Of a stretch of DNA of 26,519 nt, positions 14,595 to 21,989 are shown in pieces. The position numbers and the translations under genes were made by a program. Source of the DNA: JBNKDD01 sp050288085. GTDB lineage: Bacteria > Chloroflexota > Anaerolineae > Aggregatilineales > UBA3940. Where the stretch lies: the NCBI GenBank assembly GCA_050288085.1, contig JBNKDD010000048.1, positions 1 to 26,519 of the forward strand, written 5' to 3'. The notes beneath the pieces were generated by a model, which was not told the DNA's origin, did not search any database, and saw only the letters and a list, made by a program, of their open reading frames with translations. The stretch's first letter is position 1, and every line of letters starts with the position of its first letter.

Positions 14595-14621
14595 TGACAT
14601 GGCCGCGTTGATTTTTATTAC
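14594..14621 (+). promoter_or_regulatory. Promoter of the two-component/cyclase operon
   Basis: A perfect TTGACA (14594-14599) is followed after 16 bases by TATTAC (14616-14621), a moderate -10. The -35 abuts the last TTAAAT repeat, so a bound regulator would contact polymerase. The response regulator ATG is about 45 bases downstream, with AGGA eight bases before it. Confidence 0.55.
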
Positions 14622-14666
14622 CAGGACATGCGACAATGAAGTTCAATCACTGATAGGAAAAAAGTC

Positions 14667-15368
14667 ATGGATACCGTATTACTAGTAGATGATGACCCGA
14701 TGATCACCGGTCCTATCGCACGGGCACTTGAAGCAGCGGGCTATGCTGTGAAAGTCGCCCACGATGGGCTGACCGGCCTTGAGATTGCTGCCGACCCATC
14801 CGTTGATCTGGTTGTGCTGGATGTGATGATGCCGGGGATGGATGGCTGGCAAGTATGCAAGGAACTGCGGGCGGTCAGCGTGGTGCCAATCCTGATGCTC
14901 ACTGCACTTGGCGACGAAATAGACCGCATCCTGGGTTTAGAGCTTGGGGCGGATGATTACCTGATCAAGCCCTTCAGCACCAGGGAACTTATTGCCCGAA
15001 TCCGGGCCTTGCTGCGCCGGGTTGATCTTGACTCGGCCCGCCATCAGCCCGATGATGTTCTGTTGGTCGGCAGCCTGTCCATCGATCTAAAGAAACGACA
15101 GGTTTATAAAGACGGTCAGGAACTGTATTTACGGTACAAAGAATTTGAACTTCTGAGTCTCCTGGCCGCCCGATCCGGTGAAGCCGTCAGCCGCGCTGAA
15201 CTCTTTGACGAGATTTGGGGAACTGACTGGTTAGGCGATACACGAACATTGGATGTCCATATCCGTTGGCTCAGGGAAAAAATCGAGGATGACCCAAGCA
15301 GCCCTCGCTACATCCAGACGGTGCGGGGTGTTGGTTACCGCTTCTCGATTCACCAAGAGGATCTTTAA
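14667..15368 (+). CDS. Response regulator, OmpR/PhoB family
   Basis: This 233-aa DNA-binding response regulator has an N-terminal receiver domain. The acidic pocket is D8-D9-D10, the phospho-acceptor is Asp52 in VVLDVMMPGMDG, the switch is Thr79 and the conserved Lys101 lies in LIKPF. After a short linker, a winged-helix Trans_reg_C domain (about 130-230) contains LRYKEFELLSLLA, the recognition region TRTLDVHIRWLREKIE and the wing RGVGYRF. It would be phosphorylated by the kinase encoded one base downstream. The phased repeats in front of its own promoter have the spacing expected for this family, so self-regulation and regulation of the divergent redox operon are likely. Confidence 0.95.
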   Translation: MDTVLLVDDDPMITGPIARALEAAGYAVKVAHDGLTGLEIAADPSVDLVVLDVMMPGMDGWQVCKELRAVSVVPILMLTALGDEIDRILGLELGADDYLIKPFSTRELIARIRALLRRVDLDSARHQPDDVLLVGSLSIDLKKRQVYKDGQELYLRYKEFELLSLLAARSGEAVSRAELFDEIWGTDWLGDTRTLDVHIRWLREKIEDDPSSPRYIQTVRGVGYRFSIHQEDL

Positions 15369-15369
15369 A

Positions 15370-16794
15370 ATGTTCAGTCTGCGAACTCGGATCATGCTGG
15401 TATATGCCATCCTGATCGTTGGCGGCTTTGCCGGTCTGGCGCTGCTGGCCGGACGCGAAATTGAGACAGCCTCTCACGAAGACTTCGACCGCAATATCGA
15501 GGATCAGGTCACCCTGGTAGCTCATGGGCTTGGGGATCCAATTGAAGAGTTTATGGAGGGCGAACAGCGCCAGTCCGGTGTTGAAAACTTGCTCGCCACT
15601 TATGGAGAACAGATCGGCACGGAGATCACCCTGATCGATTTAAGTGGTCGGGCCTGGGCAAACAGTCAAGGGGTAGTGCCAACAGGAGATTTTCGGTCCT
15701 ATCCTGAAGTAGTCGCTGCCCTGGACAGCCGTACGCTCCATGATACACGCCTCAACGATGTGGGGGACATGACGGTATTCGCTGCTGCCCCGATTCTCCA
15801 TGATGGACAGGTTTTATCGGTAGCCCAGATCGCAGTCCCGGCAGCCGGGGTTGAGGCAGCCGTTCGCCAGCGTTGGCTGGCCCTGGGCTTAGGCGGGCTG
15901 GGGTTGACGCTGCTTGTCCTGCTCGCCAGTATCATTTTATCTTCTTCCCTGACTCACCCGATTGAGCAGCTGCGAAGTTCAGCTCTGCGCGTGTCAGAAG
16001 GTGATTTTGCGCTGCGTCTGCCGGATAAACGCCATGATGAAATCGGGCAGTTGGCACAGGCATTTAATCACATGGCCGTCCAGGTGGAAGCCATGCTTGA
16101 GGAGCAAAAAGCATTTGCCAGTAATGCCGCCCACGAACTCCGCACCCCCCTGACGACTATCCGCATTCGCAGTGAAGCGCTGCTTTCCGGTTCTCTCGAT
16201 GATGCTACCCACAGCCAGTATATTCAGGAGATTGACAGCGAGGTCAGACGGTTAGGCAGCCTGGTGGATGACCTGATTTTACTCTCGCGGCTGGATGCCC
16301 ATCGGGCCGAACTGGGACGGGAACAGATCAATATGGTGCGCTTTGCCCGGAGTCTCCTTAAAGATCTGTCAGACCGGGCGGCCCAAAAGGATATTACTTT
16401 GATCCTCGATACATCCGATGATCTACCGGCGGTAGTGCAAGCCAGCTTGAGTCATCTGCGGGTCGTATTCAACAATCTTTTAGATAATGCCATCAAATAT
16501 TCTCCAGATGGCAGCACCATAACCTGGTCGATTCGTATCAAGGACTCTTATGTCGAGTCGCAGGTAAGTGACACCGGCCAGGGGATTGCCCCCGGCGATC
16601 TCCCCCACCTGTTCAAACGTTTTTACCGTGCCGATAAGGCCCGCACTCGCACCATATCAGGGTCGGGGTTGGGGCTTTCCCTGGTGCGATCCATTGTGCA
16701 GTTCTATGGGGGAACCCTATCCATAGACAGTCCCGGCATCGGAGAGGGCACAACTGTTTCTGTCCGGTGGCCGATGGTACACAGCGAGGAATAA
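15370..16794 (+). CDS. Sensor histidine kinase
   Basis: This 474-aa membrane kinase starts at the ATG preceded by GAGGA at eight bases, one base after the regulator stop. The open frame begins earlier but only overlaps the regulator. Span 1 is about residues 8-28, and an extracytoplasmic sensor domain of about 135 residues follows (TLIDLSGRAWANS suggests a PAS/Cache-like PhoR fold). Span 2 is about 169-192, and HAMP follows to about 240. HisKA has His255 in AAHELRTPLTT. HATPase_c has the N-box NNLLDNAIKYS, G1 DTGQGIAPGD, the F-box LFKRFYR and G2 GSGLGLSLV. It is a complete kinase expected to autophosphorylate and signal to the neighbouring regulator. The stimulus is unknown; the adjoining redox operon suggests a redox, metal or envelope cue. 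Confidence 0.94.
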   Translation: MFSLRTRIMLVYAILIVGGFAGLALLAGREIETASHEDFDRNIEDQVTLVAHGLGDPIEEFMEGEQRQSGVENLLATYGEQIGTEITLIDLSGRAWANSQGVVPTGDFRSYPEVVAALDSRTLHDTRLNDVGDMTVFAAAPILHDGQVLSVAQIAVPAAGVEAAVRQRWLALGLGGLGLTLLVLLASIILSSSLTHPIEQLRSSALRVSEGDFALRLPDKRHDEIGQLAQAFNHMAVQVEAMLEEQKAFASNAAHELRTPLTTIRIRSEALLSGSLDDATHSQYIQEIDSEVRRLGSLVDDLILLSRLDAHRAELGREQINMVRFARSLLKDLSDRAAQKDITLILDTSDDLPAVVQASLSHLRVVFNNLLDNAIKYSPDGSTITWSIRIKDSYVESQVSDTGQGIAPGDLPHLFKRFYRADKARTRTISGSGLGLSLVRSIVQFYGGTLSIDSPGIGEGTTVSVRWPMVHSEE

Positions 16795-16798
16795 CAAA

Positions 16799-18025
16799 AT
16801 GAACGATCTGACCATTATTGAACGTATTGAAGGAAATGCCCGGTTCCGAATTCTACGGGAATTTGTGACTAATGCGGCTTTGTTTCCTTTATTTGATGCC
16901 CTCCGTTCGATTACGGCAGATGGGCTGGTGAGCTATGTCTCTGACCCGGCTCACTACCTGATCTTTATATCCGCAGCAGTACAGGCCTGGTATCTGGGAA
17001 GAATGCGAGCCATACGCTGGTGGCAGCGAGCCGTAGGTAATGTAATCGGGGTGACCATTTACACAGTGCTGGACATGATCATGGAGGGGCCAAAGGAATT
17101 TCTTACTACCCCCTATCATTGGATTTACTGGATATTCTCTATTGGCCTGGCGATCCTCTATGCTCTAACAGAGCTTGTTCCCAGAATGAGCGCCCTTTGT
17201 ATCGTTATACTTGCCTGGTGGCGGGTGCTGCTTTTCCCGGCTCTATACACCCTCTCGGAACTCAGTGTAGAACTGCCCACACTTTCCGGAGAGGCATTCC
17301 GCGCTTACTGGGCATCCAGCAGCGGGCATACTTTTATCTTGCTGGCATCGCTGCTATTTGGCGTATTGCTTGGCCTGGGCGATGCCCAAATCTATCGCTA
17401 TACCGACCTGTTGAGAAATGTTTCACGGCATCTCAAGCAATTTTCTGAATGGTCACTCGACCCTCAGCTCATTGCCAGGTCTTTAGATGATCGTTCTGTG
17501 TTGGGCCAACGTCGGGTGCAGAGGGCTGTCCTTTTTATGGATATTCGCGGTTTCACCTCCTGGAGTGAGCATAAAGATCCTGAGGCAGTGATCCAGATGC
17601 TAAACCAGTTTTATGATCAAGCAGAGCAGATCATCCTCTCTGGTGGTGGGCGAAAACCCCATTTCATTGGCGATGAGGTGATGACCTGGTTTGTATCTCC
17701 TCAACAGGCTTTGGAAGCAGCCAACAAGCTGAAGCAGCAGATGAATGTATGTCTGGCAAAACACGGCCTCGCGGTCGGAATCGGTTTACACCTGGGAGAG
17801 GTCGTCGAAGGGATCATGGGATCGTCGCAGACGCGGAATTACAACATTATCGGAGATACAGTTAATACAGCCAGCAGGCTGGTTTCAGCCGCCGAACCGG
17901 GCGAGTTATTGGTATCAGACACCCTTAAGGAATATTTCCCTGCCACTGTACTGGCTAGCGAACCAAAAACCATCCAGGCAAAAGGTAAGAGTGTGTTAAT
18001 TGAGGTCTATAGATATGAAACCTAA
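16799..18025 (+). CDS. Membrane-bound class III adenylate/guanylate cyclase-like protein
   Basis: This 408-aa protein has an N-terminal membrane region of about five to six spans (residues 30-195), a linker helix, and a C-terminal class III cyclase domain (about 240-405). The metal-binding aspartates are present: Asp248 in VLFMDIRGFT and Asp292 in FIGDEVM. The transition-state pair Asn356/Arg360 is present in GDTVNTASRL. At the position that normally holds the adenine-specifying Lys (DKFIGD in relatives) the sequence has His288 (PHFIGD), so base specificity may be altered. It would make cAMP or another cyclic nucleotide at the membrane. The gene begins four bases after the kinase stop and is surely co-transcribed, tying a second messenger to the two-component system. 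Confidence 0.87.
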   Translation: MNDLTIIERIEGNARFRILREFVTNAALFPLFDALRSITADGLVSYVSDPAHYLIFISAAVQAWYLGRMRAIRWWQRAVGNVIGVTIYTVLDMIMEGPKEFLTTPYHWIYWIFSIGLAILYALTELVPRMSALCIVILAWWRVLLFPALYTLSELSVELPTLSGEAFRAYWASSSGHTFILLASLLFGVLLGLGDAQIYRYTDLLRNVSRHLKQFSEWSLDPQLIARSLDDRSVLGQRRVQRAVLFMDIRGFTSWSEHKDPEAVIQMLNQFYDQAEQIILSGGGRKPHFIGDEVMTWFVSPQQALEAANKLKQQMNVCLAKHGLAVGIGLHLGEVVEGIMGSSQTRNYNIIGDTVNTASRLVSAAEPGELLVSDTLKEYFPATVLASEPKTIQAKGKSVLIEVYRYET

Positions 18026-18068
18026 AACCAGGCAACTAAACAGCTGTTCTCTAAATACAGTTGTGCCA

Positions 18069-18977
18069 TCATCCAGTCAACTTAGTGATGACGACATTTC
18101 CTCTCTTGCGTCCTGTCTCGACATACCGGTGCGCCTCGGCAACCTGTTCCAGCGTATAGCGTCTATCGATAACCGGTTTTATCGCCCCGATCTCGGCGAG
18201 TTCTTTGAGTAACAGCAGGTTCTCCATTGATTCCTTTGTTGTAGATTGAACAGAGACAAAGGCTCCGCCTTCTGCAAGAGCGCTTTTAGATTGTGATTGC
18301 GACGTTTTGCCCACGGCATCAAAGATCACATCGTAGGTTTGACCATTCTGGGTGAAGTCCTCTTTGGTGTAATCAATGACATTGTCAGCACCCAGTGATG
18401 CCACCATGTCAACGTTTGCTGTACTGCTTACCCCGGTGACGGTTGCGCCGAAATGCTTTGCAAGCTGCACCGCATACGACCCAACACTGCCGGATGCACC
18501 CACGATCAGAACTTTCTGACCGCTCTGGATATTAGCCTTCTTCAGAAGATACAAGGCCGTCATGCCGCCAACAGGAAGGGCCGCCGCTTCCTCATAAGTG
18601 ATGTTGGCCGGTTTCAACGCCAGTACCCCTGATGGCCATGCTTCAGGTAGACAAACATACTCAGCATTGGTACCGACATTTAACCCTGTAGTGGTCCCAA
18701 ATATCTGATCACCTATTTTGAAGCGGATGACGCTGTTTCCAACGGCTTCAATCTCACCGGCAAATTCATGCCCCGGTGTTTTCTTTCGGGGGATACCCAT
18801 CACTCTCATGATTATCGAGAGCGGAAACGTCAGCTTACGCAGCATCACATCACCGGCGGTGACAGTTGCTGCATGTACTTTTACCAATAACTCATTGTCC
18901 GCAGGGATGGGTTTGTCAACTTCCTGGAGTTGCAGGCCATCCGGCGATCCGTATTTTGTGGTGACAATTGCTTTCAT
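18069..18977 (-). CDS. Zinc-independent MDR oxidoreductase (quinone-reductase/alcohol-dehydrogenase-like)
   Basis: This 302-aa medium-chain dehydrogenase/reductase begins MKAIVTTKYGSPDGLQLQEV. It has the GroES-like domain with KTPGHEFAGEIEAVG, the nucleotide-binding loop VLIVGASGSVGSYAVQLAK (about 155-173) and the C-terminal AEAHRYVETGRKRGNVVIT. The structural-zinc cysteines of classical alcohol dehydrogenases are absent, which fits the NADPH-dependent quinone oxidoreductase/zeta-crystallin-like subgroup. It is slightly short because the region after FVSVQSTTK is compact. A ribosome site, AAGG, lies before the ATG, and a strong 12-pair hairpin lies just upstream. It is probably the third gene of an operon starting at 20064. 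The substrate is unknown; reduction of a quinone or reactive carbonyl is plausible. Confidence 0.88.
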   Translation of the reverse strand: MKAIVTTKYGSPDGLQLQEVDKPIPADNELLVKVHAATVTAGDVMLRKLTFPLSIIMRVMGIPRKKTPGHEFAGEIEAVGNSVIRFKIGDQIFGTTTGLNVGTNAEYVCLPEAWPSGVLALKPANITYEEAAALPVGGMTALYLLKKANIQSGQKVLIVGASGSVGSYAVQLAKHFGATVTGVSSTANVDMVASLGADNVIDYTKEDFTQNGQTYDVIFDAVGKTSQSQSKSALAEGGAFVSVQSTTKESMENLLLLKELAEIGAIKPVIDRRYTLEQVAEAHRYVETGRKRGNVVITKLTG

Positions 18978-18995
18978 CAGTATGTCCTTATCTAC

Positions 18996-19031
18996 CTTCT
19001 CCGGGACTTTGGCATTCCGGTCCCGGAGAAG
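18996..19031. repeat. Twelve-base perfect hairpin between the DUF4386 and oxidoreductase genes
   Basis: CTTCTCCGGGAC (18996-19007) pairs without mismatch with GTCCCGGAGAAG (19020-19031) around a 12-base loop. On the minus strand there is no T-run after it, so simple termination is unlikely. Its 3' arm ends about 18 bases before the oxidoreductase ATG, so it could protect or separate the downstream message or affect access to the ribosome site. Confidence 0.55.
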
Positions 19032-19050
19032 ATGTAGTTGTCTTTGTATC

Positions 19051-19776
19051 CTACGCCGATGCGCCTTCAGCGACTAATGTGCTTCCGGATTCGGGCTGTG
19101 GGTCTTTCACGCCCTTGATCAGGAGCCACAGGGTAAAGGGTAGTTCACCAAGAACTGCCATTACGAACATGATCTGGGCAATGATCGCCTCGGCATTGGG
19201 CAGCAGGAATATCCCGAAACTATCCATTACATATCCCACACCGGCAATGACCATAAAGATGCCAAAGATGTTGGGGAACAGCTCCGACTTGTAGACCAGG
19301 TATCCCCCGACAAGGAGGGCCAGGGCAAAGAACGCTTCTGAAATCAGCACTCCATAGTGATGCACATTGAGGAACAGCAGTACAAGGGCATCCAGTTGTG
19401 CAGGTTCAAAAACAGTCAGGTAATCCGCGCCGCTCAGAAGCAGCAAAGGGAAGAAATAGTTGATCAGATTGACCCCATGAACGGCAGTCTGGAGCAGCCT
19501 GGCGATCATCGCCACCAACGCCAGCGGCTGGTTGACCGATTTGAGTAAGCTATACAGCAGCACAGCCACCCCTAAGTCACTCAGGAACACAAACAGGTAG
19601 CCGACGATCCCCATGCGGAACAGGCCCTCAGAAGCCATGATGTTATTGGCTGTGGCTGCGGCATTGCCAGGATCGTTCAGGCTGGGGCTGATAAGAAAAG
19701 CGACGGACATATTAGCAATAAAGATAACAAGATACAGAATTCCGGTAATGCGGGCCATACGTTTTTCTGAATTCAT
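19051..19776 (-). CDS. DUF4386 family membrane protein
   Basis: This 241-aa integral membrane protein opens with a short positively charged segment and the span ARITGILYLVIFIANMSVAF. It also has the pattern FRMGIVGYLFVFLSDLGVAV (about 54-73), LVYKSELFPNIFGIFMVIAG and ELPFTLWLLIKGVK at the end. These are the recognisable landmarks of DUF4386 proteins, which have about six or seven spans and no known function. AGAGGA lies about nine bases before the ATG. It lies 45 bases after the 80-aa gene and is probably read from the same promoter (copy B). The family often sits beside oxidoreductases and regulators, but no biochemical role can be assigned. Confidence 0.85.
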   Translation of the reverse strand: MNSEKRMARITGILYLVIFIANMSVAFLISPSLNDPGNAAATANNIMASEGLFRMGIVGYLFVFLSDLGVAVLLYSLLKSVNQPLALVAMIARLLQTAVHGVNLINYFFPLLLLSGADYLTVFEPAQLDALVLLFLNVHHYGVLISEAFFALALLVGGYLVYKSELFPNIFGIFMVIAGVGYVMDSFGIFLLPNAEAIIAQIMFVMAVLGELPFTLWLLIKGVKDPQPESGSTLVAEGASA

Positions 19777-19821
19777 TTTTACATTCCTCTTGTAAACTTA
19801 AACGCGAACAGAATTGTTTTG

Positions 19822-20064
19822 TCAATTCGTTTCCGGTGGAACGATATTGACAGAGAGCAAGGTTATGCCTGAATCACGTATTCTTCGCAGCAATCCATGT
19901 AGTGCGGCTTGATCGACCACAGGACCGGTTAAGAGCGTATTGCCATCCTCTTCCAATGTGATGGTCATATCCCCTGCCCAGTGATGTCCGAGATGGCCTT
20001 TGAGCCTGATCTGGTAGATCACCGGTTTATCTGGGTCTATGTTGGGACTGCGTTTGTCTGACAT
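19822..20064 (-). CDS. Small conserved-looking protein of unknown function
   Basis: This 80-aa soluble protein has no signal peptide. After a polar start the sequence reads like a compact beta/alpha fold: YQIRLKGHLGHHWAGD, then ITLEEDGNTLLTGPVVDQAA, then a helix LHGLLRRIRDSG and a final strand LLSVNIV. It resembles small uncharacterised proteins I associate with the same kind of regulator-linked neighbourhood in Chloroflexota and related bacteria, but I cannot name a family with certainty. It is the first gene after promoter copy B and so the most proximal target of the putative regulon. A ribosome site is weak (AGAGAG). The GHLGHHW stretch has three histidines that could bind metal, but that is speculative. 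Confidence 0.7.
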   Translation of the reverse strand: MSDKRSPNIDPDKPVIYQIRLKGHLGHHWAGDMTITLEEDGNTLLTGPVVDQAALHGLLRRIRDSGITLLSVNIVPPETN

Positions 20065-20101
20065 ATCTCTCTATACCTGTCACTTGCTCAATGTACAGAT
20101 A

Positions 20102-20160
20102 AGTATGACGTTGATAGGGTTTATCGTGAAGATACTAAAGTATTGTTTGGGGTATTGTTT
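20102..20160 (-). promoter_or_regulatory. Promoter of the 80-aa gene/DUF4386/oxidoreductase operon with shared activator box (copy B)
   Basis: On the minus strand CAATACCCCAAACA is followed by ATACTTTAGTAT (20143-20132). TTCACG follows as a weak -35 (20130-20125), then 17 bases, then CATACT as -10 (20107-20102). The plus strand shows GTATTGTTT twice, 12 bases apart. Copy C is nearly identical over this stretch. Confidence 0.65.
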
Positions 20161-20203
20161 TTAGTTATGGCACGGGAAGAAAGGGCTAAAAAGAGGCGAA
20201 GAC

Positions 20204-20226
20204 CTACCGGTATGTGTCTCCGGTAG
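20204..20226 (-). terminator. Possible terminator after the VOC protein gene
   Basis: CTACCGG (20204-20210) pairs with CCGGTAG (20220-20226). About 13 bases further on the minus strand comes TTTTT. The distance between stem and T-run is longer than ideal, so it may be weak. It lies between the VOC gene stop and promoter copy B. Confidence 0.35.
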
Positions 20227-20247
20227 ATCTGCGGAAGAACGTGATAT

Positions 20248-20640
20248 TCAGGACTTGTTCATGACCTGATACAATGTAATCTGTAAGCCTTCCGGTGACC
20301 GGATACGTGCATTTAGATCATTCCAGGGTGTCAGAATAGGTTCATGCACAATGGTGGCTCCGTAGTCGACAGCCCGCTTTAGGGCCTCTCGCACGTCAGG
20401 CACCTCAAAGGCAAAACGTATTTGTCCGCTAACCCGCTCGCCGACTTCCAACTGATCGACGGAACTGGCATAGTCCTCATCAAATATCTCAAGTGTGCCC
20501 CGCCCCGCCCGGAACATCTGTCCGAAACCATTGTCCGTCCACAACTCGCCGGGATCTAATCCCAGGCCATCGCGATAAAAGGCTACCACTCGATTGAAGT
20601 TATCGACCGTCAGCGCAACACGAAATTCAAAAACAGGCAT
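20248..20640 (-). CDS. VOC (glyoxalase/bleomycin-resistance) superfamily protein
   Basis: This 130-aa protein has the paired beta-alpha-beta-beta-beta layout of the vicinal oxygen chelate fold. It begins FEFRVALTVDNFNRVVAFYR and has DGLGLDPGELW, a first-module end at GTLEIFDED, then IRFAFEVPDVREALKRAVDYGATIV in the second module and GLQITLYQ at the end. The usual first metal-ligand His is replaced by Val, so classical glyoxalase I activity is doubtful. Roles range from drug or electrophile binding to ring-cleavage-like chemistry. GGAGGG lies before the ATG, and the gene follows the hydrolase by 17 bases, so the two share promoter copy C. Confidence 0.85.
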   Translation of the reverse strand: MPVFEFRVALTVDNFNRVVAFYRDGLGLDPGELWTDNGFGQMFRAGRGTLEIFDEDYASSVDQLEVGERVSGQIRFAFEVPDVREALKRAVDYGATIVHEPILTPWNDLNARIRSPEGLQITLYQVMNKS

Positions 20641-20657
20641 CAGTTCCCTCCCGTATT

Positions 20658-21893
20658 CTAATAACCCTCTGCCTCATAGCTCAGATCGGGGAAATCGACA
20701 GCTTGCGGTGCAAGTATCTTAGCTGCCGCCGTATCCTGCTTCAACTCCGCTAGCAAGAAGGCCGTTGTAAAGTGATTGACCAGGTAGTGGGCGTACTCCC
20801 TATCCCAGCCCGGATCGGAGCAGAATTCGCCGGAGATCGGCTTCAGGATCAGCGGCACAGATTCGCAGGGACCGGTGAAGATCATGTGCTCGGCATCCGT
20901 CAAGGCAATCTTGACTTTCTTGGGGCTGGAAACATACTTGTAAGTCATGTGCGGCCCCCACATATAAGGTGTATCGGTGTCGGCTGTTCCACCTATCGCC
21001 ATGACGGGTATGGTGATCTCGGCCAGGCCAGCTTCATTGAAGAGATAAGCGTCACCCGCCATTGACACAATAGCATCCACCCGCGGATCGGCCCATACCG
21101 GCCAGAGCCCCTCCGCACCGGGATCGAGGTCGGCCAGTTCGGCCATGTCATCAATATGAGGCAGGAGCACATCACACAGCCAGATATTGGGATCATCGGC
21201 TTCATAGGCCGCTTCGCAGAGAGCCTTAAAACCATCAGGATTCAATCGCGCCCCTGCTGCTGCCTGCGCCGTATATCCCCCATAAGAATGGCCGATTACG
21301 GCTGCACGGTCTTGATCGATCAGTCCATCAAAGACCCCACCGGTTTCCACCTGTTCATCAATGTAGGCGAAGACGGTCAGAATGTCCTGCGGGCGCGTGA
21401 CGGTGGCCTGCCATAGATCGGTTTCCGGGTTAAGACTCTCTTGATGGTCGGGGGAGATGACGACAAATCCATGAGAAGCAAGATGCTCTGCCAGCCAACC
21501 ATAGGTTGTAGAACTTATCGCAAAGCCCGGCGATAAAATCACCAGTGGGTAGGGGCCAGGATTGTAGGGGGCATCCATGATCGCCTGCCCCTCAAAACTG
21601 GCGACTGATACTGTGCCCAGTGGCGCAGGCAGTTTCATCTTATAGGGGTATGTGAATGTAACGCCGCCATCGTTTTCCAATGCCGGGTACCACACCGTGA
21701 TTTCCAGTGGTGTTTCACCATCAATCTCCAATTCGCGTATCCCGACCGGATATGGACCGCGCATGCCATAAGGCAGAGCAGCAGCACGTTCAGCATCTAT
21801 TCCAGTTACTTGATATCCCTCTACCCTCACAAACAATGCTGCGCTCAATATCAGCACGAACGCGACCAGAATCCATAGTTTTCGATGTGACAT
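20658..21893 (-). CDS. Membrane-anchored alpha/beta hydrolase (PAF-acetylhydrolase/dienelactone-hydrolase-like)
   Basis: This 411-aa protein has an N-terminal hydrophobic anchor or uncleaved signal (LWILVAFVLILSAALFV, about 6-22). The alpha/beta hydrolase fold follows: oxyanion strand YPLVILSPGFAISS (about 115-128), GFVVISPDHQES, and the nucleophile elbow GHSYGG with Ser203. A likely acid Asp lies in IGGTADTDTPY and a late His in TDAEHMIF. The proximal part, GIRELEIDGETPLEITVWYP, resembles platelet-activating-factor acetylhydrolase and chlorophyllase-like lipases. The catalytic domain probably faces outward and hydrolyses an ester or lipid; the substrate is unknown. The start has AGGA upstream. 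The gene is directly controlled by promoter copy C. Confidence 0.85.
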   Translation of the reverse strand: MSHRKLWILVAFVLILSAALFVRVEGYQVTGIDAERAAALPYGMRGPYPVGIRELEIDGETPLEITVWYPALENDGGVTFTYPYKMKLPAPLGTVSVASFEGQAIMDAPYNPGPYPLVILSPGFAISSTTYGWLAEHLASHGFVVISPDHQESLNPETDLWQATVTRPQDILTVFAYIDEQVETGGVFDGLIDQDRAAVIGHSYGGYTAQAAAGARLNPDGFKALCEAAYEADDPNIWLCDVLLPHIDDMAELADLDPGAEGLWPVWADPRVDAIVSMAGDAYLFNEAGLAEITIPVMAIGGTADTDTPYMWGPHMTYKYVSSPKKVKIALTDAEHMIFTGPCESVPLILKPISGEFCSDPGWDREYAHYLVNHFTTAFLLAELKQDTAAAKILAPQAVDFPDLSYEAEGY

Positions 21894-21930
21894 TATCCTG
21901 TCCTTTCACTCCATTACAGTGTGAAAGCAG

Positions 21931-21987
21931 GATATCGCCGACGGATATAAGCGTGAAGATACTAAAGTATGGTTTGGGGGTATTGTT
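21931..21987 (-). promoter_or_regulatory. Promoter of the hydrolase/VOC operon with shared activator box (copy C)
   Basis: On the minus strand CAATACCCCCAAACC is followed by ATACTTTAGTAT (21970-21959). TTCACG follows as a weak -35 (21957-21952), then 15 bases, then GATATC as -10 (21936-21931). The box touches the stop codon of the LuxR regulator gene and lies about 65-95 bases before the hydrolase ATG, matching copies A and B. Confidence 0.65.
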
Positions 21988-21989
21988 CT

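Noticed and set aside
15253..15369. N-terminal extension of the histidine kinase from 15253
   Set aside because: It overlaps the response regulator in another frame. The kinase membrane segment begins right after the ATG at 15370, which has a good ribosome site.
18026..18068. Bidirectional terminator between the cyclase and oxidoreductase genes
   Set aside because: The short gap contains an AACAGCTGTT palindrome and an imperfect stem, but no adequate stem with a T-run in either direction.
20774..21500. Plus-strand open frames opposite the hydrolase and the LuxR regulator
   Set aside because: They are antisense to strong protein families on the minus strand, have no ribosome sites and encode no recognisable domain.
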